Notes: generated from the sequence alone by a model not told the origin. 5,015 bases of DNA from an uncultured Atopobiaceae bacterium (GCA_947303905.1 CAMYZR010000147.1:1-5015), one strand, 5' to 3'; shown: positions 1 to 5,015, counted from the first letter of the stretch. Made by a program: numbers and translations.

Positions 1-321
1 GGCGATGAGGTCACCGACTACCAGTGGAGCAGGCTCGGACAGGTGCTGTTCCCGCGACCGCTGCAGTGCGGCCTGCAGGCTGTCACCGTAGAGTACGTGG
101 CTGGCACCGACGATGCGGGCGACCTCGCGGCGCTCGTGGCGGGAGTGTCGGCCCGATCTGCCGCGCTCTCGCGCCGACCGGGCGTCACGTCCGAGAGCGC
201 TGGCGGCGTGTCGGTCAGCGTGTCGGCGAGCATGGCAGCGGCAAGCGCGGCACCGTTCCTGACCGACGTGGAGCGTGCGGCGCTCGCACCGTACAAGGTG
301 GTGCGTGCCCATGCTACCTAG
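1..321 (+). CDS. Head-to-tail connector (adaptor) protein, 5'-partial
   Basis: The reading frame is open from the first base of the window to a TAG stop at 319-321, giving the last 106 residues; the true start lies upstream. The visible part opens with DYQWSRLGQVLFP, then a beta-type stretch (LQAVTVEYVAGTDDAG), a helix (DLAALVAGVSARSAAL), a small-residue-rich loop with GVTSESAGGVSVSVSA, and a C-terminal LTDVERAALAPYK motif. This layout (a Trp-Ser strand, a helix rich in Ala/Leu, a GVxSExxGxxSVxxS hairpin, then LTxxERAxLxxYK) is what I know from actinophage head-to-tail connector proteins, the HK97 gp6/SPP1 gp15 functional class. These form a ring below the portal in the capsid neck. Its position just before a stopper gene supports this. 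The last 11 bases overlap the next gene. The assignment rests on motif recognition and gene order, not on a search. Confidence 0.77.
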   Translation, partial: GDEVTDYQWSRLGQVLFPRPLQCGLQAVTVEYVAGTDDAGDLAALVAGVSARSAALSRRPGVTSESAGGVSVSVSASMAAASAAPFLTDVERAALAPYKVVRAHAT

Positions 322-646
322 CTTCTTCAACCGGACCGTGACCGTCATTCGCCCTGGTGCGATTCCTCAGCGCGGCACGACCGTCCCCGACTGGAAGCAC
401 GCGACCGAGACTCAGGTCACCGGTTGCAGCGTGCAGACGCCGACCACCTCCATGGAGATGGATGGCAGGCTCGCCACGACGCTGGCTGGCACCGTGTACC
501 TCCCGCCTGACACCGACGTGCAGGCAGGAGACGCCATCGAGTACAACGGCCACCGCTTCCTCGTGGTGGGCGAGCCGATGGCGTGGGAGTCGCCCACAGG
601 GGCGCTCGACCACGTGCAGGTCCGCATCTCCGAGTGGGAGGGCTGA
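311..646 (+). CDS. Head-to-tail stopper (head-closure) protein
   Basis: This 111-residue protein begins MLPSFFNRTVTVIRPG at the ATG at 311. An AAGGTGG Shine-Dalgarno lies at 295-301 with a 9-base spacer, and the start sits inside the end of the connector gene, which suggests coupled translation. The sequence is almost all beta: an N-terminal R-T-V-T-V-I-R-P strand, VTGCSVQTPTTS in the middle, AGTVYLPPDTDVQAGDAIEYNG, then FLVVGEPMAWESPTGALDHVQVRISEW at the end. The pattern 'AGDxIEYxGxxFxVxGEPxxWxSPTGALDHVxVR' is typical of the actinophage stopper family, comparable to SPP1 gp16 and HK97 gp7. These proteins close the portal channel after DNA packaging and give the docking surface for the tail. 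The length is normal for the family. The 12 extra upstream residues available in this frame are read in the preceding gene's territory and are unlikely to be translated. Confidence 0.82.
   Translation: MLPSFFNRTVTVIRPGAIPQRGTTVPDWKHATETQVTGCSVQTPTTSMEMDGRLATTLAGTVYLPPDTDVQAGDAIEYNGHRFLVVGEPMAWESPTGALDHVQVRISEWEG
637..641 (+). promoter_or_regulatory. Ribosome binding site deciding the GTG start at 648
   Basis: GGAGG (within GGGAGGG at 636-642) lies 6 bases before the GTG at 648 and inside the last codons of the stopper gene. The same frame is open far upstream, back to 357, but that region is already coding in another frame. This site therefore supports the short 81-residue product. Confidence 0.7.
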
Positions 647-647
647 C

Positions 648-893
648 GTGGCACAGAACAAGATCAAGTTCATCGACGCCGGGTTTCACGCAATCCTCAA
701 CAGCGGCGGTACGAGTCGCGCTGTCAACGACGCAGCCTATCGCATGGCGAGCAAGGCGGGCCACGGCACGCGCGTGCGCCAGATGATGGGCGGTTTCGGC
801 GGAGGGCGTCCCATCGCAGTGGTCGCAACCCACGCGAAGACGCCCGAGGAGGCGGAGGCAGCCCGCGAGGCGCTTGAGTCCTCCGTGATGTGA
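648..893 (+). CDS. Small neck / tail-completion protein, HK97 gp10-like
   Basis: This 81-residue protein starts at a GTG one base after the stopper gene's stop, with a good ribosome binding site. It begins MAQNKIKFIDAGFHAILNSGG, then has a helix (SRAVNDAAYRMASKAG), a Gly-rich turn (RVRQMMGGFGGGRPIAV), and a Glu/Ala-rich C-terminal helix (TPEEAEAAREALESS). The plan 'xGFxxIL-xS-xVxxxxxxxAxxxAxxAGxG-xxRPxAxVxTxxxxAxxAExxxxAL' fits the small actinophage neck proteins placed between stopper and tail terminator, called type 1 neck protein or HK97 gp10-like. Many are about 80 residues in actinophages and longer in HK97. The role, joining the stopper ring to the terminator ring, is inferred mainly from gene position. 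The sequence alone is only weakly diagnostic. Confidence 0.66.
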   Translation: MAQNKIKFIDAGFHAILNSGGTSRAVNDAAYRMASKAGHGTRVRQMMGGFGGGRPIAVVATHAKTPEEAEAAREALESSVM

Positions 894-903
894 GGTGTGT
901 CGC

Positions 904-1308
904 ATGCAGATCAACGTATCCATCGACATTGCCGACGCCTGCCAGCAGGCGCTCAACGACTCCGGCACGCACGCCTGCGCACGTCCCCTGCCGCACAACC
1001 TAGCGGCAAACCTGCCCATAACGCTCGTTGAGCCGTTGGGCGGTGGAGAGCGCCGAGCCCAGATTCTGGACCGCTTCCCCATCCGCCTGACCACATGGGC
1101 GGAGACGCCGGAGGACGCCGTTGCCGAGGCCAACCTCGCCATGGCGCGTCTCGTCACCTACGAGGGCCGCGAGATAGGCGGCGTGCCGTGCTATCGCGTG
1201 ACCCCGCTCTCCACGCCCTACGAGCCGGTTGACCCGGCGCACCCCGACATACCTCGGGCAATCCAGACGGCGCACCTGTGGGTGCGGACCATCACAACTG
1301 ACGAGTAA
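904..1308 (+). CDS. Tail terminator protein
   Basis: This 134-residue protein sits directly before the major tail protein, the usual place for the tail terminator (lambda gpU/SPP1 gp17 functional class). The terminator forms a ring that stops tube growth and joins tail to head. I chose the ATG at 904 because GAGG at 892-895 lies 8 bases before it; the GTG at 895 would overlap that site. Visible parts are an N-terminal helix (residues about 8-20), an ITLVEPLGGGERR strand-turn (39-51), an IRLTTWAETPEDAVAEANLAMARL strand-helix unit (60-83), and a C-terminal strand (HLWVRTITTDE). The alternation of 'xxVEpxGGgeR...DrxxlxxxxWa.t.edA.xxAxxaxxxL' with a final Trp-containing strand matches tail terminators that I recognise from siphophages. 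Three Cys residues (13, 25, 96) are present; no role is evident. Confidence 0.75.
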   Translation: MQINVSIDIADACQQALNDSGTHACARPLPHNLAANLPITLVEPLGGGERRAQILDRFPIRLTTWAETPEDAVAEANLAMARLVTYEGREIGGVPCYRVTPLSTPYEPVDPAHPDIPRAIQTAHLWVRTITTDE

Positions 1309-1313
1309 GGAGG
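1307..1313 (+). promoter_or_regulatory. Strong ribosome binding site for the major tail protein
   Basis: AAGGAGG, a full match to the anti-Shine-Dalgarno core, overlaps the TAA stop of the terminator gene and lies 6 bases before the ATG at 1320. It fits the high output needed for the tube subunit, which is made in more copies than any other protein in this window. Confidence 0.8.
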
Positions 1314-1319
1314 CCCTAC

Positions 1320-1910
1320 ATGGGCATCAACGCAAACAAGGTGTTCGTCGGCCTGCCCGAGCAGAGCACCACGACCGGAGCGCTCAGCTACGGCCCCGTC
1401 CTGACCACCATCCCCACCACGTTCGATGCGGCAGAGACGGCCATCGCCAGCTTCGTCTCCTCCGGCTACATCTCCGAGGACGGCGCGACGCTCACCTACG
1501 ACCGCTCGACCACTGACATTATCGAGTGGGCAAAGGCAAAGGTCCGCCGCGTGCTGGACGATGCCGACGCCACCATCGAGACCACGCTCATCCAGTTCGA
1601 CGCCAATGGCGCGAAGCAGGCGTTTGGCGATGACAACGTGACCGTCACCGCAGCCAGCGCCACCCACGGCGAGCAGATGCACATCGAGATCGGCGCACAC
1701 CTGGACGAGCCCCGCGCGTGGGCGCTGCGCATCAAGGACGGCGACATGCGTCTCATCGCGCTCGTCCCCACCGGACAGGTCACCAGCGGCGTCGAGATCA
1801 CCTTCACGGCGACCGACCCCATCAGCCTGCCCATCACCATCAGCGGCAACGACGATGGCACCGGCAACTACATCCACATCTTCGTGGACGACGGGAAGAA
1901 GACCGCCTAA
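1320..1910 (+). CDS. Major tail (tube) protein
   Basis: This 196-residue protein starts at ATG behind AAGGAGG. It opens with MGINANKVFVGLPEQST, which resembles the short N-terminal arm of tube proteins. Next come ASFVSSGYISEDGATLTYDRSTTDI (43-66), IEWAKAKVRRVLDDADATIETTLIQ (67-91), and NGAKQAFGDDNVTV (95-108). The RAWALRIKDGDMRLIALVPTGQVTSG segment follows (131-156), then ITFTATDPISLPITI (159-173) and a DGTGNYIHIFVDDGKK tail. The motifs 'xGYxSEDGxTxxxxRSxxDIxxW', 'AFGDDNV' and 'KDGDxRxxxxxPxGQVT' are strong signatures of siphophage major tail proteins of actinophage type. The protein polymerises into stacked hexameric rings around the tape measure protein. There is no added C-terminal Ig-like domain, so this is the compact form of the family. 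It is flanked by the terminator upstream and the assembly chaperone downstream, as expected. Confidence 0.92.
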   Translation: MGINANKVFVGLPEQSTTTGALSYGPVLTTIPTTFDAAETAIASFVSSGYISEDGATLTYDRSTTDIIEWAKAKVRRVLDDADATIETTLIQFDANGAKQAFGDDNVTVTAASATHGEQMHIEIGAHLDEPRAWALRIKDGDMRLIALVPTGQVTSGVEITFTATDPISLPITISGNDDGTGNYIHIFVDDGKKTA

Positions 1911-1915
1911 GGAGG
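1909..1915 (+). promoter_or_regulatory. Ribosome binding site for the tail assembly chaperone (GTG start)
   Basis: AAGGAGG overlaps the TAA stop of the major tail gene, only 4 bases before the GTG at 1920. It supports GTG as the start; no better-placed ATG exists in this frame nearby. Confidence 0.75.
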
Positions 1916-1919
1916 CAAC

Positions 1920-2213
1920 GTGGCTTTCGAGATTAAGCCCAGGGAACGTCACTACCTCGAGGTGGAGATTCAGGGCCACGGCGTCTCTCGCGTGCCCCTC
2001 GCCGACTCCATGCCGCTCGTCTGGCTCGACCGCATGCGCGAGGTCCGTGGTGCGGAGGATGACGATTTCGACAAGATTTCGTTCTTCTACCAGTTCTTCC
2101 GCGAGTACTGCGGCAAGGCCGTTGACCTGTTGACGGTCGATGACCTAGGCCAGCTCATCAAGGCATGGAACGACGCCACCGAGACCGAGACGGGGGCGAA
2201 CCCGGGGGAATAG
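1920..2213 (+). CDS. Tail assembly chaperone, unshifted product (gpG-like)
   Basis: This is a 97-residue acidic protein between the major tail and tape measure genes, the fixed place of the two-part tail assembly chaperone in siphophages. It begins (GTG read as Met) AFEIKPRERHYLEVEIQG with beta strands carrying the 'EVEIQGHGVSRVPLADSMPL' pattern. It continues as helices: LVWLDRMREV (29-38), DKISFFYQFFREYCG (51-65), and VDDLGQLIKAWNDATE (73-88). This strand-then-helix plan is usual for gpG-type chaperones. The protein is thought to bind the tape measure protein and recruit tube subunits; it is absent from the finished virion in lambda. The last codons (ANPGE then TAG) carry the slippery sequence from which the longer gpGT form is made. 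Function is inferred from position and the frameshift rather than from a known motif. Confidence 0.85.
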   Translation: MAFEIKPRERHYLEVEIQGHGVSRVPLADSMPLVWLDRMREVRGAEDDDFDKISFFYQFFREYCGKAVDLLTVDDLGQLIKAWNDATETETGANPGE

Positions 2214-2629
2214 CGGAGCTGCGCCAACTCATGGCCGAGCACGGCGCAGCGCTCGACTACGACCTCCTGACCAAGACCAGATACCAACTGAGTGACGTTG
2301 GCGGGGCGCTCTCATGGGGAGCGCTCCGCCATTTCGTGCAGTACCTGCCGCGCGACTCCGCGCTCTCACGGGAAATCGTCCCGCTGACCGATGCCGAGCG
2401 ATGGACCAACGGGGACGCGACGGCAAGCATCCTCGCCGACCTCTTTGACCTCGTGGCGCAGCTCCGCGCGGAGATGGCCGTCAAGGGCAGCGGAAAGAAA
2501 CCCAAGCACATGAAGCCCTACCCGCGACCCGGCGTCACGCCCAAGGGCACGCGGCACATGGGCAAGGACCCAATCCCCGTGTCCGAGTTCGAGGACTGGT
2601 GGGAGAGCAAGAAAAGGCAAGGGAGGTAG
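1920..2629 (+). CDS. Tail assembly chaperone fusion (gpGT-like), made by -1 frameshift
   Basis: The second frame, -1 relative to gpG, is open from 2144 (after TGA at 2141-2143) to a TAG at 2627-2629. It has no well-placed start of its own. Joining 1920-2207 to 2207-2629 gives 236 residues. The added 140 residues begin GIAELRQLMAEHGAALDYDLL. A helical part follows (GALSWGALRHFVQYLP, then AERWTNGDATASILADLFDLVAQLRAEMAVKG). The Lys/Pro-rich tail HMKPYPRPGVTPKG ends in IPVSEFEDWWESKK. The 'DYDLL...G..LSW..L..F...LP..SAL', 'A.ILAD.FDL......' and 'KPYPRPG...I....F..WW' patterns are the usual second half of actinophage tail chaperones. In lambda the fusion is made at a few per cent of gpG, and the T part is thought to bind the tube subunit while the G part coats the tape measure protein. 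The same ratio control is inferred here. An independent start at ATG 2165 is possible but has no good ribosome site. Confidence 0.86.
2201..2210 (+). promoter_or_regulatory. Programmed -1 ribosomal frameshift slippery site
   Basis: Read in the gpG frame, the sequence is aaC CCG GGG GAA TAG. CCCGGGG at 2201-2207 is a full X XXY YYZ heptamer (CCG-GGG slips to CCC-GGG). Among the codons shared by both open frames (2144-2213) I find no other full match. An overlapping G-run heptamer, GGGGGAA at 2204-2210, is a weaker alternative, because GAA would have to re-pair with GGA. Slippage moves the ribosome past the TAG at 2211-2213 into the frame ending at 2629. Confidence 0.82.
2218..2250 (+). promoter_or_regulatory. 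Hairpin downstream of the slippery site (frameshift stimulator)
   Basis: GCTGCGCC at 2218-2225 is the exact reverse complement of GGCGCAGC at 2243-2250, giving an 8-bp, very GC-rich stem with a 17-base loop. An alternative pairing uses GAGC 2216-2219 with GCTC 2251-2254 and leaves a 2-base bulge. The loop can form a small inner CTC/GAG stem. The stem starts 10 bases after CCCGGGG or 7 bases after GGGGGAA, close to the spacing usual for -1 frameshift stimulators. Some hairpins arise by chance in GC-rich coding DNA, so the role is inferred from placement. Confidence 0.6.
2621..2626 (+). promoter_or_regulatory. Ribosome binding site for the tape measure protein
   Basis: GGGAGG lies inside the last Gly-Arg codons of the gpT frame, 6 bases before the ATG at 2633. 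Only frameshifted ribosomes reach this point and terminate at 2627-2629, so most tape measure initiation probably depends on this site rather than on coupling. Confidence 0.65.
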
Positions 2630-2632
2630 CAC

Positions 2633-4654
2633 ATGGCAGGCGGCATCGAGGTCGCGCAGGCGTACGTGACCATCATCCCGTCCATGAAGGACTCCCAGAA
2701 GACCATCGCCGACGCGCTGGATGCCGACAAGGTTGGCTCCGACGCTGGCGGCAAGCTCGGCGAGGGCATGGGCTCCGGGCTGTCGGCAAAGGCAGTCGCC
2801 CTCGGTGGCGTGCTCTCTAACGTCATCAGCGGAGCCATCGACAAGGTGGTGAGCATCGGCGGCGACCTCGCAAGCGGCATCTATGAGGGCTTCGCCCAGA
2901 ACGAGCAGCTCGCCGGCGGCATGCAGAAGCTGTTCGGCGACAGCGCCGACACCGTGATCGCCAACGCCAACAAGGCTTTCATGACCTCCGGCAAGAGCGC
3001 CAACGACTACATGGAGACCGTGACCAGCTTCTCCGCTTCGCTGGTCAAGAGCGTGGGCGGCGACACGGAGGAAGCAGCACGTCTCGCGGACGTGGCCATG
3101 CAGGCCATGTCCGACAACGTGAACACCTTCGGCACTGACGCTGGCAGCGTGCAGAACGCCATCCAAGGTCTCGCCAAGGGCAACTACTCCATGCTGGACA
3201 ATCTTTCCCTGGGCTTCTCGGGAAGCCAGCAGGGCATGATGGACCTCATCAACGCGTCCGGCGTGCTCGACCATCAGCTAACCAAGACCTCAGACCTCGC
3301 CGACGTTGGCTTTGGCACCATGATCGAGGCCATCCAGAAGGTCCAAGAGGACATGGGCGTCGCGGGCACCACCGCGAAAGAGGCCATGGGCACCATGGAG
3401 GGCAGCGTCACTGCTGCCAAGGCCGCATGGGACAACGTGCTCACCTCCATCGGAAGCGGCGACTCAGAGCAGCTTGCATCTGCCGCAAGCGGCTTGGTCG
3501 ATGCCGTGTTCGGTGCCGTTGACTCCGAGACCGGGAAGCGCGAGGGCGGCGTCATAGCCAACTTCTCGCGCCTGATACAGAACGCATTCCAGACCATCGG
3601 CGGGATGCTGCCCGACCTCGCATCTCAGGCGCTAGCCGCGCTGCCCGACAGCATCAGCGGGCCGATACGCGAGATTGTGGACAACATCGGCCCGCTCATC
3701 GCTCCGGTGGGAGACGCGCTGAAAAACGGGCTCGGCGGCGCGTTCAAAGCAGTCGCACCCGTCGTAATGAACTCTGCCAGCGGCATCCTCGACACCGTAA
3801 GCAACGTTGTCGAGTTCATCACGACCAACGTCCTGCCCGTGGCGGAGAAGGCATACGACACCATAGCGCCCGTCATCGAGGACATATGGGCCGACGTCAG
3901 CGCGACGTTTCCGCAGATACAGGAGACCATCCAGACGGTCATGGACGCCGTGGGCGGCCTCATCGAGGACGTATGGCCCGACATAGCGGCGACGGTCGAT
4001 GCCGCGTCCCAGCTCATCAGCGACGCGATCAGGGTGGCGTGGCCCGTCATCCAGAACGTCATCGGCGGCGCGATGGAGCGCATCAGGGGCGTCGTGGAGA
4101 CGGTCTGGCCCATCATATCCAACCTGGTCAAGCGCGGCGTCAAGGCCGTGCGCAGTGCCGTCGAGAATTTCGGCCCGATGGTGGCGAGGGTCAAGGGCAT
4201 CTTCAACCGCGTAAAGGAAGCCATCACGCATCCCATCCAGACGGCGAAGGACGCCATCAAGGGAGCGGTCGATAGAATCAGCTCCGCCATCACGGGCGCG
4301 AACCTGAAGTTCCCGCACATCAACCTGCCGCACTTCAGCGTGTCCGGCGGCAAGGCACCGTGGGGCATCGGCGGCAAGGGCGAGATGCCGCACTTCTCCG
4401 TGAGCTGGTACGCAAAGGGCGGCTACTTCGATGAGCCGACATTGTTTGCTGGCGTGGGCGAGCGTGGCGGCGAGTTCGTCTGGCCGAGCTACGCGCCCTA
4501 TCTGGACCGCTATGCCGACGCGCTGGCGTCCCGCATGGGCGGCACGGGCGGCGTGAACGTCTACCTCACGTACAACGGCTCTGGCGACCCTGACGAGCTG
4601 GTATCCACACTCACGCGCGAGCTGCGCGTCCTGAAGGCGACGGGGGCGATTTGA
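2633..4654 (+). CDS. Tail tape measure protein
   Basis: This 673-residue protein sets tail length and is the longest gene here, directly after the chaperones. The N-terminus GIEVAQAYVTIIPSMKDSQKTI (4-25) is a familiar tape measure opening. Small-residue and hydrophobic helices follow (50-88), then a conserved core, residues about 91-210: LAGGMQKLFGDSADTV, ANDYMETVTSFSASLVKS, AQAMSDN-like and TDAGSVQNAIQGLAKGNYSMLDN motifs. A TAAKAAWDNVLTSIG segment lies at 260-274. Long amphipathic and hydrophobic helices (323-415) could cross a membrane during DNA entry. A 22-residue Trp/Phe-Pro repeat covers 426-515. The C-terminal module has VKEAITHPIQTAKDAIKGAV (527-546), FPHINLPHFSVS (560-571), MPHFSVSWYAKGGYFDEPTLFAGVGERGGEF (585-615) and a last amphipathic piece. 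No lysozyme or peptidase motif is seen. At the usual rule of about 0.15 nm per residue, the tail would be roughly 100 nm long. This length is small to medium for the family. Confidence 0.95.
   Translation: MAGGIEVAQAYVTIIPSMKDSQKTIADALDADKVGSDAGGKLGEGMGSGLSAKAVALGGVLSNVISGAIDKVVSIGGDLASGIYEGFAQNEQLAGGMQKLFGDSADTVIANANKAFMTSGKSANDYMETVTSFSASLVKSVGGDTEEAARLADVAMQAMSDNVNTFGTDAGSVQNAIQGLAKGNYSMLDNLSLGFSGSQQGMMDLINASGVLDHQLTKTSDLADVGFGTMIEAIQKVQEDMGVAGTTAKEAMGTMEGSVTAAKAAWDNVLTSIGSGDSEQLASAASGLVDAVFGAVDSETGKREGGVIANFSRLIQNAFQTIGGMLPDLASQALAALPDSISGPIREIVDNIGPLIAPVGDALKNGLGGAFKAVAPVVMNSASGILDTVSNVVEFITTNVLPVAEKAYDTIAPVIEDIWADVSATFPQIQETIQTVMDAVGGLIEDVWPDIAATVDAASQLISDAIRVAWPVIQNVIGGAMERIRGVVETVWPIISNLVKRGVKAVRSAVENFGPMVARVKGIFNRVKEAITHPIQTAKDAIKGAVDRISSAITGANLKFPHINLPHFSVSGGKAPWGIGGKGEMPHFSVSWYAKGGYFDEPTLFAGVGERGGEFVWPSYAPYLDRYADALASRMGGTGGVNVYLTYNGSGDPDELVSTLTRELRVLKATGAI
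3908..4177 (+). repeat. 66-bp-period coding repeat (22-residue Trp/Phe-Pro units) in the tape measure gene
   Basis: Within the tape measure protein, FPQI (residue 426), WPDI (448), WPVI (470), WPII (492) and GPMV (514) are each exactly 22 residues apart, so codons at 3908, 3974, 4040, 4106 and 4172 are in 66-base register. DNA identity between units is low apart from the tggccc core, so this is a protein-level repeat, not a recent duplication. Tape measure proteins of other siphophages are known to carry aromatic residues at 11-residue multiples; 22 is twice 11. Confidence 0.75.
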
Positions 4655-5015
4655 TGGCAGTCAAGAAACCGCTCGGCGGCGTCGCGTCACTCGCAATCGG
4701 ACGCGGCAGCGGCAACCATGTGCTCACGGCCACGTGGAAGGTGCCCAGCTCGCTCAGCAAGGGCACGGACAAGGCAAGTGCAGCCGACAAGCTGACCGTC
4801 ACGTGGACGCTCGCCATCCCCGGCAAAGACCCCAAGAAGGTCGAAATCATCAAGAAGCTGACCGACCACAACAGCGCGGTCAACCTGTCAAACTTCAACG
4901 CGGGGAAGAAGACGTACACCCGCAACAGCTTCTATCCCAAGACCACTCGCAAGCTGGAAGGCGTGACCTGCAAGGTCGTGGCCAGCAACAAGGGCGGCAG
5001 CTCGCCCAAGGAGCC
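4654..5015 (+). CDS. Probable tail-tip / minor tail protein with Ig- or Fn3-like fold, 3'-partial
   Basis: The ATG at 4654 overlaps the tape measure stop (TGATG), so it is probably made by coupled translation; the only nearby purine run is GGGGG at 4642-4646. The frame is open to the window end, giving 120 residues and no stop. The protein is strongly basic (many Lys) and beta-rich. It begins MAVKKPLGGVASLAIG, then HVLTATWKVPSS (22-33), KLTVTWTLAIPG (46-57), NLSNFNAGKKTYTRNSFYP (77-95), and GVTCKVVASNKGGSSP (103-118). The alternation of a Trp strand, a second Trp strand, a Tyr strand and a 'VxCxVxAxNxGGSSP' closing strand resembles one fibronectin-III or Ig-like domain. A gene after the tape measure protein usually encodes the distal tail protein or another tip part. 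I do not recognise a distal tail protein motif, and the true C-terminus is not visible, so the exact role is unassigned. Confidence 0.6.
   Translation, partial: MAVKKPLGGVASLAIGRGSGNHVLTATWKVPSSLSKGTDKASAADKLTVTWTLAIPGKDPKKVEIIKKLTDHNSAVNLSNFNAGKKTYTRNSFYPKTTRKLEGVTCKVVASNKGGSSPKE

Noticed and set aside
24..341. + strand open frame overlapping the connector gene
   Set aside because: Arg/Gly/Pro-rich translation with no family features; the frame from base 1 to 321 carries the connector motifs instead.
417..1157. Long open frame on the minus strand (246 codons) opposite the stopper, neck and terminator genes
   Set aside because: It runs across three well-supported + strand genes, is rich in Arg/Ala/Cys/Trp without any family motif, and has no ribosome site. 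GC-rich third positions commonly open antisense frames.
1218..1979. Minus-strand open frame (253 codons) opposite the major tail gene
   Set aside because: Low-complexity Gly/Val/Asp-rich translation typical of a GC-biased shadow; the + strand gene is unmistakable.
2192..2198. GGGGGCG as the frameshift site
   Set aside because: The A-site codon GCG would have to re-pair with GGC, so it fails the X XXY YYZ rule; CCCGGGG nearby fits fully.
2165..2629. gpT-like region as an independent gene from ATG 2165
   Set aside because: No ribosome site precedes this ATG, its first residues (MERRHRDRDGG) look like an out-of-frame read of gpG, and a slippery heptamer plus hairpin explain expression better.
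2366..3274. Minus-strand open frame (302 codons) opposite the chaperone and tape measure genes
   Set aside because: His/Val/Gly/Leu-rich shadow with no recognisable domain, spanning the boundary of two solid + strand genes.
3625..4393. Two overlapping minus-strand open frames opposite the tape measure C-terminal half
   Set aside because: Both are compositional shadows (Met/Thr/Ser-rich or Asp/Arg/His-rich) of the repetitive helical coding sequence.
1..5015. CRISPR array, tRNA, insertion sequence, attachment site, internal promoter or terminator
   Set aside because: I saw no repeat-spacer pattern, tRNA-like fold, transposase motif, or hairpin with a T-run; the window is coding almost end to end with gaps of 11 bases or fewer.

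Overview
This window is the neck-and-tail part of the late structural operon of a long-tailed (siphovirus-type) phage or prophage. All genes are on the + strand, are tightly packed and run in the same direction. The DNA is GC-rich with GC-rich third codon positions. Translation signals are strong Shine-Dalgarno sequences (AAGGAGG, GGAGG). The proteins resemble those of actinobacteriophages and of prophages of high-GC gut Actinobacteria such as Coriobacteriia or Bifidobacterium. That host guess comes from remembered family resemblance and composition only. No integrase, host gene, tRNA or attachment site is present, so free phage and prophage cannot be told apart.

Layout: (1) 1-321, C-terminal part of a head-to-tail connector (adaptor) protein, cut by the window start. 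(2) 311-646, head-to-tail stopper (head-closure) protein. (3) 648-893, small neck/tail-completion protein of the HK97 gp10-like kind. (4) 904-1308, tail terminator. (5) 1320-1910, major tail (tube) protein. (6) 1920-2213, tail assembly chaperone (gpG-like), which continues by a programmed -1 frameshift at about 2201-2210 into the gpT-like frame ending at 2629. (7) 2633-4654, tape measure protein. (8) 4654 to the window end, a small basic beta-rich protein, probably a tail-tip or minor tail component, cut by the window end.

The order follows the assembly route. The connector and stopper close the DNA-filled head, and the neck protein and terminator finish the junction and cap the tail. The tube protein polymerises around the tape measure protein, which the gpG/gpGT chaperones hold in an assembly-ready state. 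Tail-tip proteins then follow. Gaps are 11 bases or fewer and two gene pairs overlap, so this is one polycistronic unit with translational coupling. I see no internal promoter or terminator, and no stretch over 300 bases lacks a gene.

I found no defence system, new element or exotic module. The points most worth checking are the frameshift site, where two overlapping slippery heptamers predict different junction residues ahead of a well-placed hairpin; a 22-residue Trp/Phe-Pro repeat in the tape measure protein; and the unassigned protein that follows it.
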